Positions 23,516 through 36,400 are shown, numbered from the stretch's first letter. The stretch: DNA of 64,000 bases from Halicephalobus mephisto (GCA_009193035.1 SWDT01000406.1:155735-219734); one strand, 5' to 3'. Notes: a model not told the origin generated them from the sequence alone. Made by a program: numbers and translations.

Positions 23516-23740
23516 TCACTCTTTTTCTGGAAATGCAATTCTAAATGCCGACAGAGCAAAAACGAGAAGGAACACTTCTTCCAAGTTTTCTGACTGACCA
23601 GAGGACAAAAGTCTCGGATGATTAACGAGCCGACAGCCGTCTTCTTTGACGAATTGAGCCACCACAGATTCTTCAAATGCGACAAATTTGGCGAGAAAAA
23701 ATAGATTGTTCAAGAAGGATCGGGTCCCGAGGACGGGGTT
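23516..23740 (-). other. Complex island with a coding-like open frame (possible orphan exon)
   Basis: A minus-strand frame of 75 codons runs from a good acceptor (AATCTCCAG at about 23741-23749) to a TGA at 23516-23518, with normal-looking composition (FLNNLFFLAKFVAFEESVVA, ENLEEVFLLVFALSAF). No partner exon, start codon context or recognisable domain was found. It could be an exon of an unseen gene, a degraded gene remnant, or a regulatory island open by chance. Confidence 0.25.
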
Positions 23741-24719
23741 CTGGAGATTAATTTTATTTTAAAATTATGAAAAATTAAAATTCTAAAATCAAAAATTAAA
23801 TCTGAAAAATCATCATTTCCGAATTTTTCACTTTTATAATTTACATAAAATTTATTATTTCTAAAATTTTATATTTTCTAAAATAAATTTATCAAAAATA
23901 TTTATAAAATAAAAATTTTTAAATATATTTATTAAATTTACAAAAATATTTAGTGTAAAATTTGTTATTTTAAGTTTTATATTTTGCTCTATTGTTTCAT
24001 CTAAAACATTTGTGACAAAATTTAACATCAAAGTTCCAAAAACTTTTCATAAAATATTTATTTATTAAATCGAAAAATAAATCCATAGAAAAGTGAATTT
24101 CAAAAATAATATGAACATTAAATACTATTTTTAAGATTCCACCATTTCTACAATTATTTAAATTGTTTCATTTATGCATTAAAGTCGAAAATTCAGATTT
24201 CAGAAATGTCTAATAAAATATTTTTTTCGATATATTAAAAAATGAAATTATTTCGATATATGAAACACATACGACTTTTTTAAAGATTCTATAATTACTC
24301 AAATTTTGTTTATTTTTCTTCTAAAATTAATTTCAAAGTTTTAAAAATTCCTAATAAAGTACTTATTCAATGTATAAATTTAAATTTAAATAATTTTTTT
24401 ATATAAAATATACATAAATTACTTTTTTAAAGATTCTATAATTACTCAAATTTTGTTTATTTTTTTTCTAAAATTAATTTCAAAGTTTTAAGTTTTTAAT
24501 AAAGTACTTATTTAATGTATAAATTTAAATTTAAATAATTTTTTTATATATAAAATATGTTAAAAATGAAACAGTCCCTCTTTTTTTCGAAAATAAATTT
24601 CACAATTTTTTCACAACCATATTAGTCGAAAACAATCTCGACGGAATTTTAAAATTCGATATTTTTACAAAAATAAAACCCTATTTTTATTCCGAAATTA
24701 TAGTTACATAATCTCTTAA
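23741..24719. repeat. Low-complexity AT-rich DNA with a short duplication
   Basis: No gene seen. A block with AAGATTCTATAATTACTCAA and ATTTAAATTTAAATAATTTT is present twice, at about 24275-24400 and 24430-24550. Confidence 0.5.
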
Positions 24720-25020
24720 CAAGTGTGTCTAGCAAATCCCCGAACTTTGCTTGACCATGTGTGCATTTTCCCTCAGGCGTTTACATTGAAAAACGAATGG
24801 AAAAACTGCCACTGCTTGCTCGAGTCCGTAGGCAAAACCAAACTGCCGTCTTGTGGACAGCGTCCAGTCATCATCTGTTTTTCAATTCTCGGAGAGCTTT
24901 TGCTTTGGCCGACTGGCGTTTTCAATTTCGCATTCCCGAGATGAAAATGTGAAAAAATTCAATGGCCGAAAGAGCATGCAGCGGTCATTTGACTGAACAC
25001 GTTGTCAGGAGCTTTTTTTA
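24720..25020. promoter_or_regulatory. Complex non-repetitive island
   Basis: About 300 bases of balanced composition inside AT-rich DNA. Short open frames exist on the plus strand after a TTTCCCTCAG acceptor-like site (for example GVYIEKRMEKLPLLARV), but with no continuation. It is a candidate regulatory island of the zinc-finger gene downstream. Coding use is not excluded. Confidence 0.25.
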
Positions 25021-26170
25021 TCGCCTAAGGTTCTTTCCTAAAGATTTCGTAAGATAAAAATCACCAAGGGATGGTATGTTTCCAACAAGACAGTATCTAC
25101 GAGGTACAATAGGGTACCAGAGACTTGCGGAAATATTAAAAAATTTAATTTTTTAATTGTATAATAACCACCCCCTCAAGGAAGTCGGGGTACCTTGGGG
25201 TACTTTTTCGCAATTTATTTAAAATTAGAAAAAATTTAAAAACTTTGTTTTTTTGGATTTACTGGACTCAAGAATAGTGTTCCCCGTTTTTTGTATTTTT
25301 GAACCAATATTTCTTGAGGCTCAGGGGTACTTCTGAATCTATTTAATATTTTAAAAAATATAAAAATTTAAAAAATATAAAAATTTTAAAAAATATAAAA
25401 ATTAAAACTTTTTTGTTAGATTTATTGGACTCGGGAATAGTGTTCCCTGTTTTCCTTTTCCGTTTTTGAATCATTCTTTTCGAGACCCGGACCATTTTTA
25501 AAGCATTTTTAAATTTTTTTTTAATTTTGTATTTTTATATTTTTTCGAAATTCTTTATTCATTCGTTTCGAAACCCAAACCTCTTTCGAAAACTGTCATT
25601 TTTCTCCTATTTTTATCTTTTTCCTACCATCTTTAATAATTCCTTCCAAAATCAGAATTTTTTAAAAATCTCTTATTTTTTCTAACAACTCTTTTGAAAT
25701 TTTCCAATTACCCTATTTTTCGTCATATTTAATAATTCCCTTTAAGAGTCAGATTCCTAAAATCTCTTAATTTTCGTCATTTTCTTCCCTATCATTTTAG
25801 AAACGTTCCTTTCAAGACCCAAAACTTCCTTTAAAAATTCCCCTTCATTTCTGGAACATTCCTCTCAGGACCCAGATTTCCTCATTTCTCTTCTACCATA
25901 TCCGAAATTCCCTTCGAGACTGGGAATTTTTATAAAAATCTTTTTTAATTTCCTGTTTATTTTCTACCATTTCTGAAACGTTCTTCTCAGGACCCAGATT
26001 TCTTCATTTTTCTTCTACCTATCTGAAATTCCTTTCGAGACCAGGAATTTTTGTAAAATTTTAATTTTTCCTTAACTTCCTGTTTTTTTCCTACCATTTC
26101 TGAAACATTCTTCTCAGGACCCAAAATTTCCTTTGAACTTTTTCCTCCACTTTTCGAGGACCACCATATC
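25021..26170. repeat. Repeat-rich intergenic DNA with two kinds of imperfect tandem copies
   Basis: A unit with GGACTC(A/G)(A/G)GAATAGTGTTCCC is present twice, about 165 bases apart (25256 and 25425). A unit with CTCAGGACCCAGATTTC and GAAATTCCTTTCGAGACC is present about three times between 25850 and 26130, at about 120-base spacing. No gene seen. Confidence 0.6.
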
Positions 26171-26179
26171 TCCTTTTTG

Positions 26180-26600
26180 TATCCTAAAAATGCCAACACC
26201 AACTGACGGTCAACGGATGCATCTAAGATGAGAATCTCAGTTTGCATGAAAGAACTTGCGCGGTGTTTATTTTCTCTCAAAGCCTTTTTACAAATTCACC
26301 AAGGAAAAAAATTTATTTTTGTTGGACACGCCACTGTTCCCTTTGGCAATTTTCTCATGCATGACCGCCAACACTCACGTCCCACTGACCGTTGGAGACA
26401 GCATTGACGGAAATCGCCTTTTGACCACTCCTACTTTAGAGAGAACATTTTTCCAGCTTTTTTAACAGAACGTCTCGGACTGCCTCAGGCGTCGCTATGT
26501 GTCCAGCGGCCCGTGAGTAGCCGTTTCTGTGCCATTTTTGGTTCAGGCCTCGGTTTGGCGTGTGGACGTGGCGGATTCGTATAGTTTTGGCCTTTACAAA
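26180..26600. promoter_or_regulatory. Complex non-repetitive island (about 400 bases)
   Basis: One of the longest GC-richer islands of the desert, with many TTGGCA/TGCCAA-type and GGCCCGTGAG-type motifs and no sustained frame. It is read as a putative enhancer for the downstream zinc-finger gene (inference from position and composition). Confidence 0.3.
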
Positions 26601-27199
26601 CAAGTCTAATGTCCATTTTTAGAAAAAACACTTTTACGCCCTGAGGCAATTTCGAAATCAGAGGCCTAGGGGAAGGGGCACAAGGGGGTTTTGGATTTTT
26701 TGAATAAAATCTGAAATTTTTCTGAATAAAATTAAAAATTTTTGGATAAAATTTGAAATTTTTAACACGTATTCAAATTTGCCCCAGGGAACGATGAGTA
26801 ATTTTCGGACAAAAATGCAAATTTCGATTAAAAAATTCAAATTTTTATCATAATTAAGTACTTCCCCTGAGGGTTCAAGGGTCAAAATTTAGGATTTTTG
26901 GAATTATTTTTCTTTATTAAAAATTTAAATTTTATAAAAAACTTTAAAAAAAATATTTATAAAAATTATAAGTTAACATTTTTTATAATTTAAAAAATTA
27001 ATTTTTTTAAAAATTATTAATTTTCAAAAATTAAGTTTTTTTAAAATTATAAAAATTAAATTTGTTTAAATTATAAAAAAATATTTATTAAGATTTTTAT
27101 TTTTAAAAATTAATTTTTTTAAAAATTATGAATTTAGAGATTTTTCCAGAAAGTTAAAAAAAACTTTTGGAATGTTTTTTTATCGAAAATAAATTTTTT

Positions 27200-27715
27200 A
27201 AAAGTCTTAAACTTTATACTATGTGTCGGAGTCCTTCCCCCGGGGATATGTCGGGTTTTCTGGATCCTGGGATATTGACCCAAGTCTCCGGAAACGTGGA
27301 TTCATTCGGATTGTCATTGTTGAGTGCATTTTCTGATTTTTCCCTTTTTTTCGGACAGACTTTGTTCTCGAATGACTTTCCCGTGCGGAAAACCGGATTC
27401 AAGGAGCTTACGGTCCTTGAGATTCGAGTCCTTCCGGGATACCCTGAGGGAAGCTTGTTCTTGATCACGGTCGGCTTGCTTTGTTTGTCCACTTTTGTCG
27501 ATAACTAAACAAATATGAAATTATCAAAGTAAGTTTGTAAAATTTACAAAACGGCATATCTTGACCCAAGTATTGTGTTTGTTTGATCAAGCAGAGGATA
27601 TTTGTTTGGTCTCGATGACGTCGTTGCCGCAGGTGAGCGAGATGCGCGAGAGAGTCAACAGCTGCTGCTCGATGATTTCGTTGTGGGTCATTTCCCATGG
27701 ATATTACTAATTTTT
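27200..27715. promoter_or_regulatory. Complex island, including a short coding-like minus frame
   Basis: Bases 27200-27510 and 27590-27700 have balanced composition. On the minus strand, 27587-27691 reads MTHNEIIEQQLLTLSRISLT... to a stop, 34 codons, preceded by an acceptor-like AAAAATTAG. No partner exon is visible. It is kept as a regulatory island or possible small exon. Confidence 0.25.
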
Positions 27716-28229
27716 AAAATCCTCAAAGTAATTTCTAAAATAAATTTCATAAAAAATACAATATTTTATATTTTATTTTTAGAAATTTTTCTTATTAAAA
27801 TATTTTTAAAAAATCCATGTTAAATTTGTTTGGAAAAGTCTCGAGAAGGAAGTCTTTTTAGATGATCCCGGGATGATCTGCCAAGGACAGTCCACAGATT
27901 TCCAGAGGCGATGTCCGTTGGGAAATCTCCTTTGAGACAGTACTCCCTTGAGAAGTTTCAGAAATAATTCTTCATTCTTGGGTGGTGTTTATAAAAAAAC
28001 CCTCAGTGAAAAATCCACCCTGGTGATTTTATAGGTTGCAGTCGCCAGAGGGGTTGGGGATTTTCTTGATGGAAATCTTGAGGAGATTAGGGTTATCCCC
28101 AGGAAGTACTTTTGAGGATTTCCTGATGATGATTACTTTCAGGCGTCTAAGGAGAGTTATATTGGGTGATTTTCCGGTGAAATTCTAGAAAAAGTTAAAA
28201 TCACCCTTAGGGAGTTCTGATGGGGAATG

Positions 28230-28640
28230 TTCTTAGAGATAGGGATTTTTCGATAAAGATTAAATTTAAGAAAGTTCTAAGGGGTTATAAAAAATTACTT
28301 GAAAATTATTTTATAATCGGAATTTTTAAAATACTTTATCTTCGAAAATATCCTTTTCAAACCCCCGGGCTATTCAATAAAGTCATCTCTAAAAAAATTC
28401 AATGAGGTTATTATAAAAAATTACTTGAAAATTATTTTAAAAAACTATTTTATAATCGGGAATTTTTTAAATGCTTTATCTTCGAAAATATCCCCCTCAA
28501 ACCCCCGGGCTCTTCAATAAAAATCATTTCTAAAGAAATTCAATGAGGTTATTATAAAAAATTGAAAACTATTTTATAATCGAGAATTTTTTAAATGTTT
28601 TATCTTCGAAAATAACCCCCTCAAACCCCCGGGCCGTTTT
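28230..28640. repeat. Tandem array, about 120-base unit, three copies
   Basis: Each copy contains TTTATCTTCGAAAATA and CCCCCGGGC followed by TCAATAAA and CAATGAGGTTATTATAAAAA. The copies differ by small indels. No coding potential. Confidence 0.75.
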
Positions 28641-28779
28641 TAGAGTACTTGAGTTTTTGTGTAAAATTACCTGTATTTATTACTCCCATTACTCCCTGTG
28701 GACTTTGTTAAGCGAGATATTCTATATTCTTTTGTTTTTCTGAACGTCATGTGAAAATTTTTCGTATAGTAAAATTGAA

Positions 28780-29225
28780 GCAATTGTCATGACCACAACT
28801 GTTTTTATTTTGACCGACTTTAGTTATTTCTTAGTTTACACCCGTTTTTCGGCACCTGTCGTTGTTTTTGAGTCCGTTAACTGACCATACTTTTAATTTG
28901 ACCATTTAAAAAATCCACTTGAATCAAAATTTTTCGAAAGAGTTTCCGTCTTTTTCGTCATCGCCATCGATGACCATTTTATTTCGTTCTTTGTTTGCGC
29001 AACGATGATGACGGCTTATTGATTGAGATTGTTTGGCCAAGTGTCCCTCGAGGTGAAGCCAGAGGATCCGTCTCCAGCTAGTCGATCGGCTTTTCGGCCT
29101 CGTCTCGGGACTTCCGCTCTTTGTTTGCGCAACAAGAAAGGAAATCAACGTCCATCGTCGTCCGTCAACCCAACTGACCACCTGGGTTCCTTCTTCCTCT
29201 TCATTTTGACAACTTTGGTTTTTTA
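28780..29225. promoter_or_regulatory. Complex non-repetitive island
   Basis: Balanced-composition segment (for example GGCACCTGTCGTTG, TTTGTTTGCGCAACGATGATG and a second TTTGTTTGCGCAACAAG 90 bases later). The duplicated TTTGTTTGCGCAAC motif suggests binding sites more than coding sequence. No gene seen. Confidence 0.3.
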
Positions 29226-29522
29226 AATCTCTTAATGAAAAATTGAAAAAAATGAAAAATCGAAAAAATAATTTCTAAATTATTAAAAAATAAAAACCAT
29301 TAAAATCTTAAAAATTTAATTTCAAATTTTTTTATTTAAAAAATTTAATTTTTTTACAAATTATTTTGGAAAAATTGTTTTTTTGGAAGAATTCTGAATT
29401 GTGATTTTGATTCTTGTTTTGAGTCTACGGTAATTGTTCCGAATTATTATTCCCCAAGTATCCCATGGTTCTTGATTTGATTTCATTCTGGATTTTTAAA
29501 ATCATGAAAAATATTCTGTTTA

Positions 29523-30240
29523 GGATTACTATGGATCACTTAAAGCATATCCAGATTTTTATTTCGTCCATTTTCAATGTTAAATTTTTAAAACCGCAAA
29601 ATTTCTTGTTCTTAGTTACCATATACCGAACTAAATTCAAATCCCTATTTACTTTATTTTTTTATTTAAATCTCAAAAAACTCTTGTTTAGGATTACTGT
29701 GGATGAACTAAAGCATATCCAGATTTCTGTCTCGTCCATTTTCTATGTTAAATTTTTAAAATCACAAAATTCCTTGTTCTTAGTTACCATATACCGAACT
29801 AAATTCAAATCCCTATTTACTTTGTTTTTTATTTAAATCTCAAAAAACTCTTGTTTAGGATTATTTTAGGTCACTTGGAGTATATTCAGATTTTTATTTC
29901 ATTCATTTTCTATGTTAAATTTTTAAAACCGCAAAATTCCTTGTTCTTAGTTACCATATACCGAACTAAATTCAAATCCCTATTTACTTTGTTTTTTATT
30001 TAAATCTCAAAAAACTCTTGTTTAGGATTATTTTAGGTCACTTGGAGTATATTCAGATTTTTATTTCATTCATTTTCTATGTTAAATTTTTAAAACCGCA
30101 AAATTTCTTGTTCTTAGTTACCATATACCGAACTAAATTTAGATTTTCATATACTTTATTTTTTTATTTGAATCTCAAAAAACTCTTGTTTAGGATTACT
30201 GTGGATGACCTAAAGCATATCCAGATTTCTGTCTCGTCCA
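29523..30240. repeat. Tandem array, about 168-base unit, four copies plus a partial fifth
   Basis: Units begin at 29523, 29691, 29858, 30025 and 30193 with GGATTACT/GGATTATT and share AGTTACCATATACCGAACTA. Near-identity between copies indicates recent amplification. The open frames that span it are repeat by-products. Confidence 0.92.
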
Positions 30241-30560
30241 TCTTCCGCCTGGCGTTTCACGTTTGCGTTCGTTCTTTGTTTTCCCAGTTCGTTCACTTTG
30301 AATTTCGATGCTTTGACTCTGGCCCGTCCGTTTCAGCCTTGATCGAGTGACCGATTCTCCCGAGGTCAACTTGGTTACCCCGGAAAACAGTTCCGCTTCT
30401 TCCTTTTTCGGTCATTAGTCCCGATGAGGAAATCCGGGGATTTTTGGCTTTATTTACTCGTTGACGTACTTGACGTTTTCTTTGAGAATTTTCGTAAATC
30501 CGATTTGTATGGAAATTAAACCTGTCTGATTTGTTTGCTTTCACACGTTCCAGAATCCTG
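30240..30560. promoter_or_regulatory. Complex non-repetitive island
   Basis: It begins exactly where the 168-base array loses homology. Balanced composition, with no frame that looks conserved. Candidate regulatory sequence. Confidence 0.25.
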
Positions 30561-31260
30561 ATAAAAATTTTTGTTTGTGTATGTCATCTGAAGCGAAAAA
30601 CAAATTGGACTGGTTTCAATGCTGAAATTTTGATCATGGTCATTTTTTGATTTAATTTTCAGATTCGTGGTCTTGAGTGGAAAATTCTCAAAATTGTTTT
30701 AATTCTAAAAATTATTTAAATTTTAAAAACTTGAAAATTAAAAAATTTTTTTAAATTATTTAAATTTTAAAAATCTAAATAATTTAAAAAATTTTATATT
30801 TTATTAATTTTTTAAAATTTTTTAAAATTATTTTAATTTTGTTAATTTTTTAAAATTATTTAAATTTTTTTTAAATTGATCAAGACGGATTTTAAAGGGA
30901 CTTAATTGTGAAATTTGGTCCCGACACGAATGATTATCTTTATTCTGTGTAATTACAGTAATTAAAAGCTTTTAAAAAAGTATCGAAAAATATTAAAATT
31001 ATTTTTCGTGTAAAGACCCAAATTACTTGATTTTTTGTATTTTTCAATTAATTTTATTTTTTTTTTGGATTTTTGAAAAATAAAAAAAATTTAAATTTTT
31101 GAAAAATAAAAAAATTTAAATTTTTGAAAAATGAAAAAATTTTAGATTTTTGAAAAATGAAAAAAATTTAGATTTTTGCAAAGTAAAAAAATTTTAGATT
31201 TTTGGATTTTCGAAAAATGAAAAATAATTTAAAAGAAGATCAAAACCAAAAGACCATTTT
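30561..31260. other. Low-complexity AT-rich DNA
   Basis: No gene seen. Bases 31070-31220 contain a short tandem array of GATTTTTGAAAAATGAAAAA-like 30-40-base units. Confidence 0.5.
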
Positions 31261-31620
31261 TGCGGTCAGGACCAGAAATTCACCAACTACGTAATTCCTT
31301 AATTGCCTAGACTTTAGCCGCGGTGTCAAGTCTTGGCACCTTTTCAACTCTCTGCAAATCCCGTCCTTATCAGTTTTCCTTTCCAAATCCTCTAATCCGA
31401 AGGAAATCGCATCCATCTTCGTAGTGGAGGATTATTTGCGAATCTAAGGTCAGCTAGTCCCCCAGGCCCCGGGGGAAAGTCGGGTGTTTGAACCCGGTTT
31501 GCCAGATTCGGCTCGGAAGTGGAACATGCAACAGCGATACCTTTCCCGAATCCAAAGCCCCTAATTATCGGCTTTGGATTTCGAAAATGTACATTCCTAT
31601 TTTTCAAGGTGAGCCGCTCG
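31260..31620. promoter_or_regulatory. Complex non-repetitive island
   Basis: GC-richer segment with CCCCCAGGCCCCGGGGGAAAG and the inverted motif GGGTGTTTGAACCC. No frame with convincing splice sites. Confidence 0.25.
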
Positions 31621-31814
31621 TTCCCAAAAATGGACATTTGAATTTTAAATTTAAAATAATTTTTGAAAAATTTGTTTTAATCGTTTTTGACCATCCAGGA
31701 CAAGTACCAAGGGACGTTTTCACTCTTATCGCGGAATTTTATGGATTCTCCGAACCTTGGCACAGTCAATATTTGTCTTTTTAGAAGCTCCAGTGACCGT
31801 TAGTCAATCCACGT

Positions 31815-32520
31815 GTCGTTGAAATTTTTTTCTTTCAAATTTCCCGCCACTTATGGATCTTAGTCCTGATATTACTGTAATCTTGGAAAATTAATTTTCT
31901 GATTTTTCGATTTTGTTTAATTTCTTTCAATTTAGGAAAAATTTGGAATTTTTTTCTTTCAAATTTCCCGCCATTTGTGGGTCTTGGTCCTGATATTACT
32001 GTAATCTCGGAAAATTAATTTTCAAATTTTTCGACTTTGTTTAATTTCTTTCTATTTTAGGAAAAATTTGGAATTTTTTTACGTTGTCTGAGACCTCTTT
32101 ACTGTAGATTTAAAAAATTAATTTCGTGAATTTTCTGGATTTGCGTAGTTTTGATCATGTTAGTAAAGATTTAAAATTTTATTTTTCTCGCCAATTAACA
32201 GAGTTCTAAATGGCAATATTACTGTAACTTGGAGAATTCTGTTTTTCTAAATTTCTGACGTTTTGTAACTTTCGCCAAAATTAATAAATTTTCAAACTTT
32301 ACTTTTTCCCGCCTTTTGGCGTTTTGTAACTTTTGTCAAAATTGTTAAATTTTTAAACTTTACTTTTTCCCGCCAATTGACGTTTTGTAACTTTTGCCAA
32401 AATTAATAAATTTTAAATTTTACTTTTTCCTGTCTTTTGACGTTTTGTAACTTTTGTCGAAATTGTTAAATTTTAAATTCTACTTTTTCCCGCCGTTTGG
32501 CGTTTTTTCCTAGTTGCCAA
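31815..32520. repeat. Tandem arrays: about 115-base unit (2 copies) then about 60-base unit (5 copies)
   Basis: TTCAAATTTCCCGCCA with GTCCTGATATTACTGTAATC is present twice at about 31840 and 31960. From 32225 to 32520 a unit with TTTTTCCCGCC...GGCGTTTTGTAACTTTTG is repeated about five times. No gene seen. Confidence 0.7.
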
Positions 32521-32639
32521 CATCATTAGGAATTTGGAAAATTTGCATATTTTAAATTTTCCGGAAAGTTTACTTTATTGTCGTCAATTTGGTCCCAAAA
32601 ATTTAAAAAATTTGAAAAGTTTTTTTAAATTCAGTCCGT

Positions 32640-33830
32640 AACTTGAACTGCTTTCCCGTGCCAGGGGAAGCTGTTGTTTGTCCACTCTTCAGCGAGAGTT
32701 GGATTTCACGTCGGACAGACTGGTCAGCTGGAGGCCGAAATTGGGACCAAAAATGATTAAATTTTTGTTTTTCCGAAAAAAAATCAATTTAAATTTTTTT
32801 TCAATTATGGTTTCGTAGAAATTTTTTATCACTAATTTTGATCAAAAATGATCATTTTTCAAAACTTGAGTAGTTTATTTAACGATTAAGTGATTAATTA
32901 ATTTTCTCTGAAAAAATGTGTCAACTTTTCGGGAGGGTCAGTTTGGAATTTCGGGTACCGTATTTGATATGATTCATTTTTTATGAGGATATTTAGGGGG
33001 GTCGGAAAATTAAGTTTTCCGTCTGAAGGTCAAAAATTTTTTCTGTCATAATTTTGCTTTTTTTTTAATTTAAAAAAAATGATTTTTTTGATTGAAGAAT
33101 TTTAAAAATATTTTTTGATTTAAAAAAAAGATTTTTTCGGAAATTTTTGATTTTTTGAAATTTTCAGAAATAATAGGATACTGTAGATACATCCATATAA
33201 AAACTTAAAAATTTCAAAATAATTTTCCAATTTTCCAAAAATTTCAAAAAATTACGAAATTTAGAAAAAAATAAAAAAATTTTTGTAAATTTCGAAAAAT
33301 TTAAAAAAAATACAAAACTGAATTTTAATTTTTTTATTTTTAAGTTTTTAGGAAAATAAAAATATTTCTTTAAATTTCAAAAAATTACAAAATTTAGAAA
33401 AAAATAAAAAAATTTTTGTAAATTTGAAAAATTATAAAACTGAATTTTTACTTTTTTTTGATTTTTAAGTTTTTAGGAAAATAAAAATACGCTTAGAAGA
33501 ACCCTGTCCCCTGTGTATCCCTCGAGTGTCTTCCGTGATTTAGTCCATATCCAACTAAAAAGATAAAACAATCCCAAAGCTCCCGAAAAGGAAACCGCAT
33601 CAATGGAGCGTGAACTCTAGATTTCCTAATCCTTGCCAAGGTCAGCTTTCTGATCGGTGAGGCCGCGATTAATCATTCCTCTGAGATCTCTATCAGCGAC
33701 TTGACCTTGTGTGACCTGGCAGATCTGCGGTCGAGATTGGGCTTTTGGAGACAGCCTGATTGACGTGATGATTCTCAAATTGCTCCCTCCCCGATTCACG
33801 GCCCATTGCTCCAAAAAATGTCTATTCAAA
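32640..33830. promoter_or_regulatory. AT-rich DNA with two complex islands
   Basis: Islands at 32635-32740 (GTGCCAGGGGAAGCTGTTG, CGTCGGACAGACTGGTCAGC) and 33490-33830 stand out. 33060-33480 is A/T homopolymer DNA with a duplicated TTTTTAAGTTTTTAGGAAAA block. No gene is supported, although 33626-33829 is open on the minus strand. Confidence 0.25.
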
Positions 33831-36400
33831 ACCGTTTTTTACAAAAAAAAATTATTTTAATAGTTTTCGAATTTTTCAATAAATATCATCCATAAGTATA
33901 GTTGGGCAATTTCCTAAAAAAAATTTCTCAGGAATTTTAAAATTTTTTCGATTTTAAAATTAGAAATAAAATTTTTGTGATTTTTTTCAATATTTTTAAA
34001 TAAAAATTTTTTGCAATTTCAGGGGATGAATGTTCCTAAAAGGATGTAAAATATCCCTCTGGAAAATTTTAAATTTCTAAATTAGAAATTTCTAAAATGA
34101 TGTTTTTCAAATTTTTCTGAATTAAAAATTTCTAAAATAAATTTTTCAAATTTTAAAATTAAAAATTTCAAAAATAAATTTTCAAATTTTTCTAAATTTC
34201 AAATTTCTAAAATGATGTTTTCCAAATTTTTCTGAATTAAAAATTTCTAAAATAATTTTTTTTTAAATTTTAAATTTTAAAATTTCAAATTTCTAAAATA
34301 AATTTTTTTAATTTTAAAATTTAAAATTTAAAATTTCTAAAATAAATTTTTTTAATTTTAAAATTAGAAATTTCTAAAATAAATTTTCAAGTTTTTCTAA
34401 ATTAGAAATTTCTAAAATGATGTTTTCCAAATTTTTCTGAATTAAAAATTTCTAAAATAATTTTTTTTTAATTTTAAAATTTTTAAAATAAATTTTTAAT
34501 AAAAAAATAACTTTAACTATTCCGTCTTCTGTATGTCCGTGATGTAACCAAATGTGAGCTCCGAATTTTCTCCAGAATCCGATCTCCCAAACCTTCCCCG
34601 AAGACAAAACGACTAATTGGATTAGAGATAAGTCATGTTTTGCTCGAATCCAATCCAATCGAGAGCTTTTTGAGGTTCAATTTGGACTAGTCCGTCTCCT
34701 TCCGAATTTAAAAAATAATTTTGGGATTTTTCGTGGAGCATCTCCTTAATGAAACATAATTTAATTATGAATTTCCGATTTTTCACAACTTTCTGTCTGG
34801 AGGAAATGGATTGCGAAATTCGGCTTTCATGGGTTCATCAACGGGTTCTGTGATTTCCAATAAATGAATTAATTAAAAATTTATGGTTTTTTAATTTTAA
34901 TTTTTAAACCGATCAATGTCTATATTATCAAAGTTGGCAGCCAGAGTTCGAGGTCGGAATTTAAAATTTTCACGTTAAAAAATGACTTTTGGAATTTGGA
35001 CTTTTCGTTTTAAGACACAATTTTCGAAATTTAAATTTTTCTTTTTAAAACATATTTTTTGAAATCCAAACTTTTCGTTTTAGGACACAATTTTCGAAAT
35101 TAAAATTTTTCTTTTTAAAACATATTTTTCAAAATTTAAATTTTTCTTTTTATAACATATTTTTCGAAATTTAAATTTTTCATCTTAGAACACAAATCGT
35201 AAATTATATTTTAATTAGAAAAATCTGGATAAAAATTAGATATAATTTTGGAAATCGAAAAATTCGTAAATTTTATCTCAACGCGAAAATTTCAAATTTC
35301 GATCTTGAACTTCGTCAATTCGGATAAACCGATCGGGAAAGTAAAAAACTTTTTAAATTTTAAAAAGTTAAAAATCACAATTACCGTAATGGAGAAATTT
35401 TAATCCTTTAGAAAAAGGATATCGATCTTTCGATAAAGTGATAATCATTAAAATGCCTCTGGGGTAATTGGGGGCTCTTGTTAAGAAGGAAAAAACGTCA
35501 AAGTTGATCTTTAAAATTTTTCAGATTTTTTTAAAATTAAAAATAAAAATCTTCTTTGGAGGGATTTAGCAGGTACTCCGTGGAGGTACCCCTGGGGTAA
35601 TTGAGGGGGTTTCATATATTTCAACAAATTTTTTAATATTTTTTAATTTTTTCGAAATTTCAAAATTCTAAGACTTGTGTTTTTTGAGAATTTGTCTGGA
35701 AGGATTTCAGGAATCCCTTTATTTCTGAAATCTTTGAAAATCCTCGGATTCCACTTTTTGTCATCCTTAGGAATCCCGTTCTCTTCCGACCTTTGACCCC
35801 AGTGGGGATTCCCCTTTTTCATCCAAAAAAATTTGCTTCATTTTGTTATCCATAAAAATCCTCTTTGATTGTGTCCGAAACTTGGAATTGTGTAATTTTG
35901 TATTTCCAGATACACTAAAGTTACAGTACTCATTCTTTTTGTAGAATTTATCTAGCAGAATTTCTTTATTTTAAAAATTCATTTTTTAAAAATTTATATG
36001 AACCTTATCCCCTGTGGACTTTTGATCCCTTTTGTTCTCAATGAAAATCTTCCTTGTTTGCCCAGAGGGATTTTTTTCATTTTCTTATATATAAACCTAA
36101 TTGATCCTAAAGTTGAAAAATCTTCAAATTTTTTTTTATAAAATTTCAAAATCTATTTCTTTTAAAATTTATATGAATTTTATCTTTTGCGGACTTTTGA
36201 CCCCCTTTATTTACTGAGAAAAATTTTTTTCGTTTTTTATCTATAGACTTAGTTGATCCTAGAGTTGAAAAATCTTCATATCTTTTTTTTATAAAATTTC
36301 AAAATTTATTTTTTTAAAAATTTATATGAATTTTATCTTTTGCGGACTTTTGACCCCTTTATTTACTTAGGAAAACTTTTTTCGTTTTTTATCTATAGAC
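33831..36400. repeat. Low-complexity AT-rich DNA with short-unit arrays and one small island
   Basis: No gene seen. TTAAAAATTTCTAAAATAA-type units repeat over 34050-34480. A TTTTAAAACATATTTTTCGA/TTTTAGGACACAATTTTCGA alternation covers 34990-35190. Two related blocks with TTTTGCGGACTTTTGACCCC recur at 36185 and 36340. A 170-base balanced island lies at 34515-34690. Confidence 0.5.

Noticed and set aside
29465..30350. Two long hydrophobic frames (123 and 110 codons)
   Set aside because: They follow the 168-base tandem unit, whose length is a multiple of three, which keeps a chance frame open.
31480..31515. tRNA-like GGGTGTTTGAACCC stem-loop
   Set aside because: The loop has six bases and lacks the TTCRA consensus; no tRNA arms around it.
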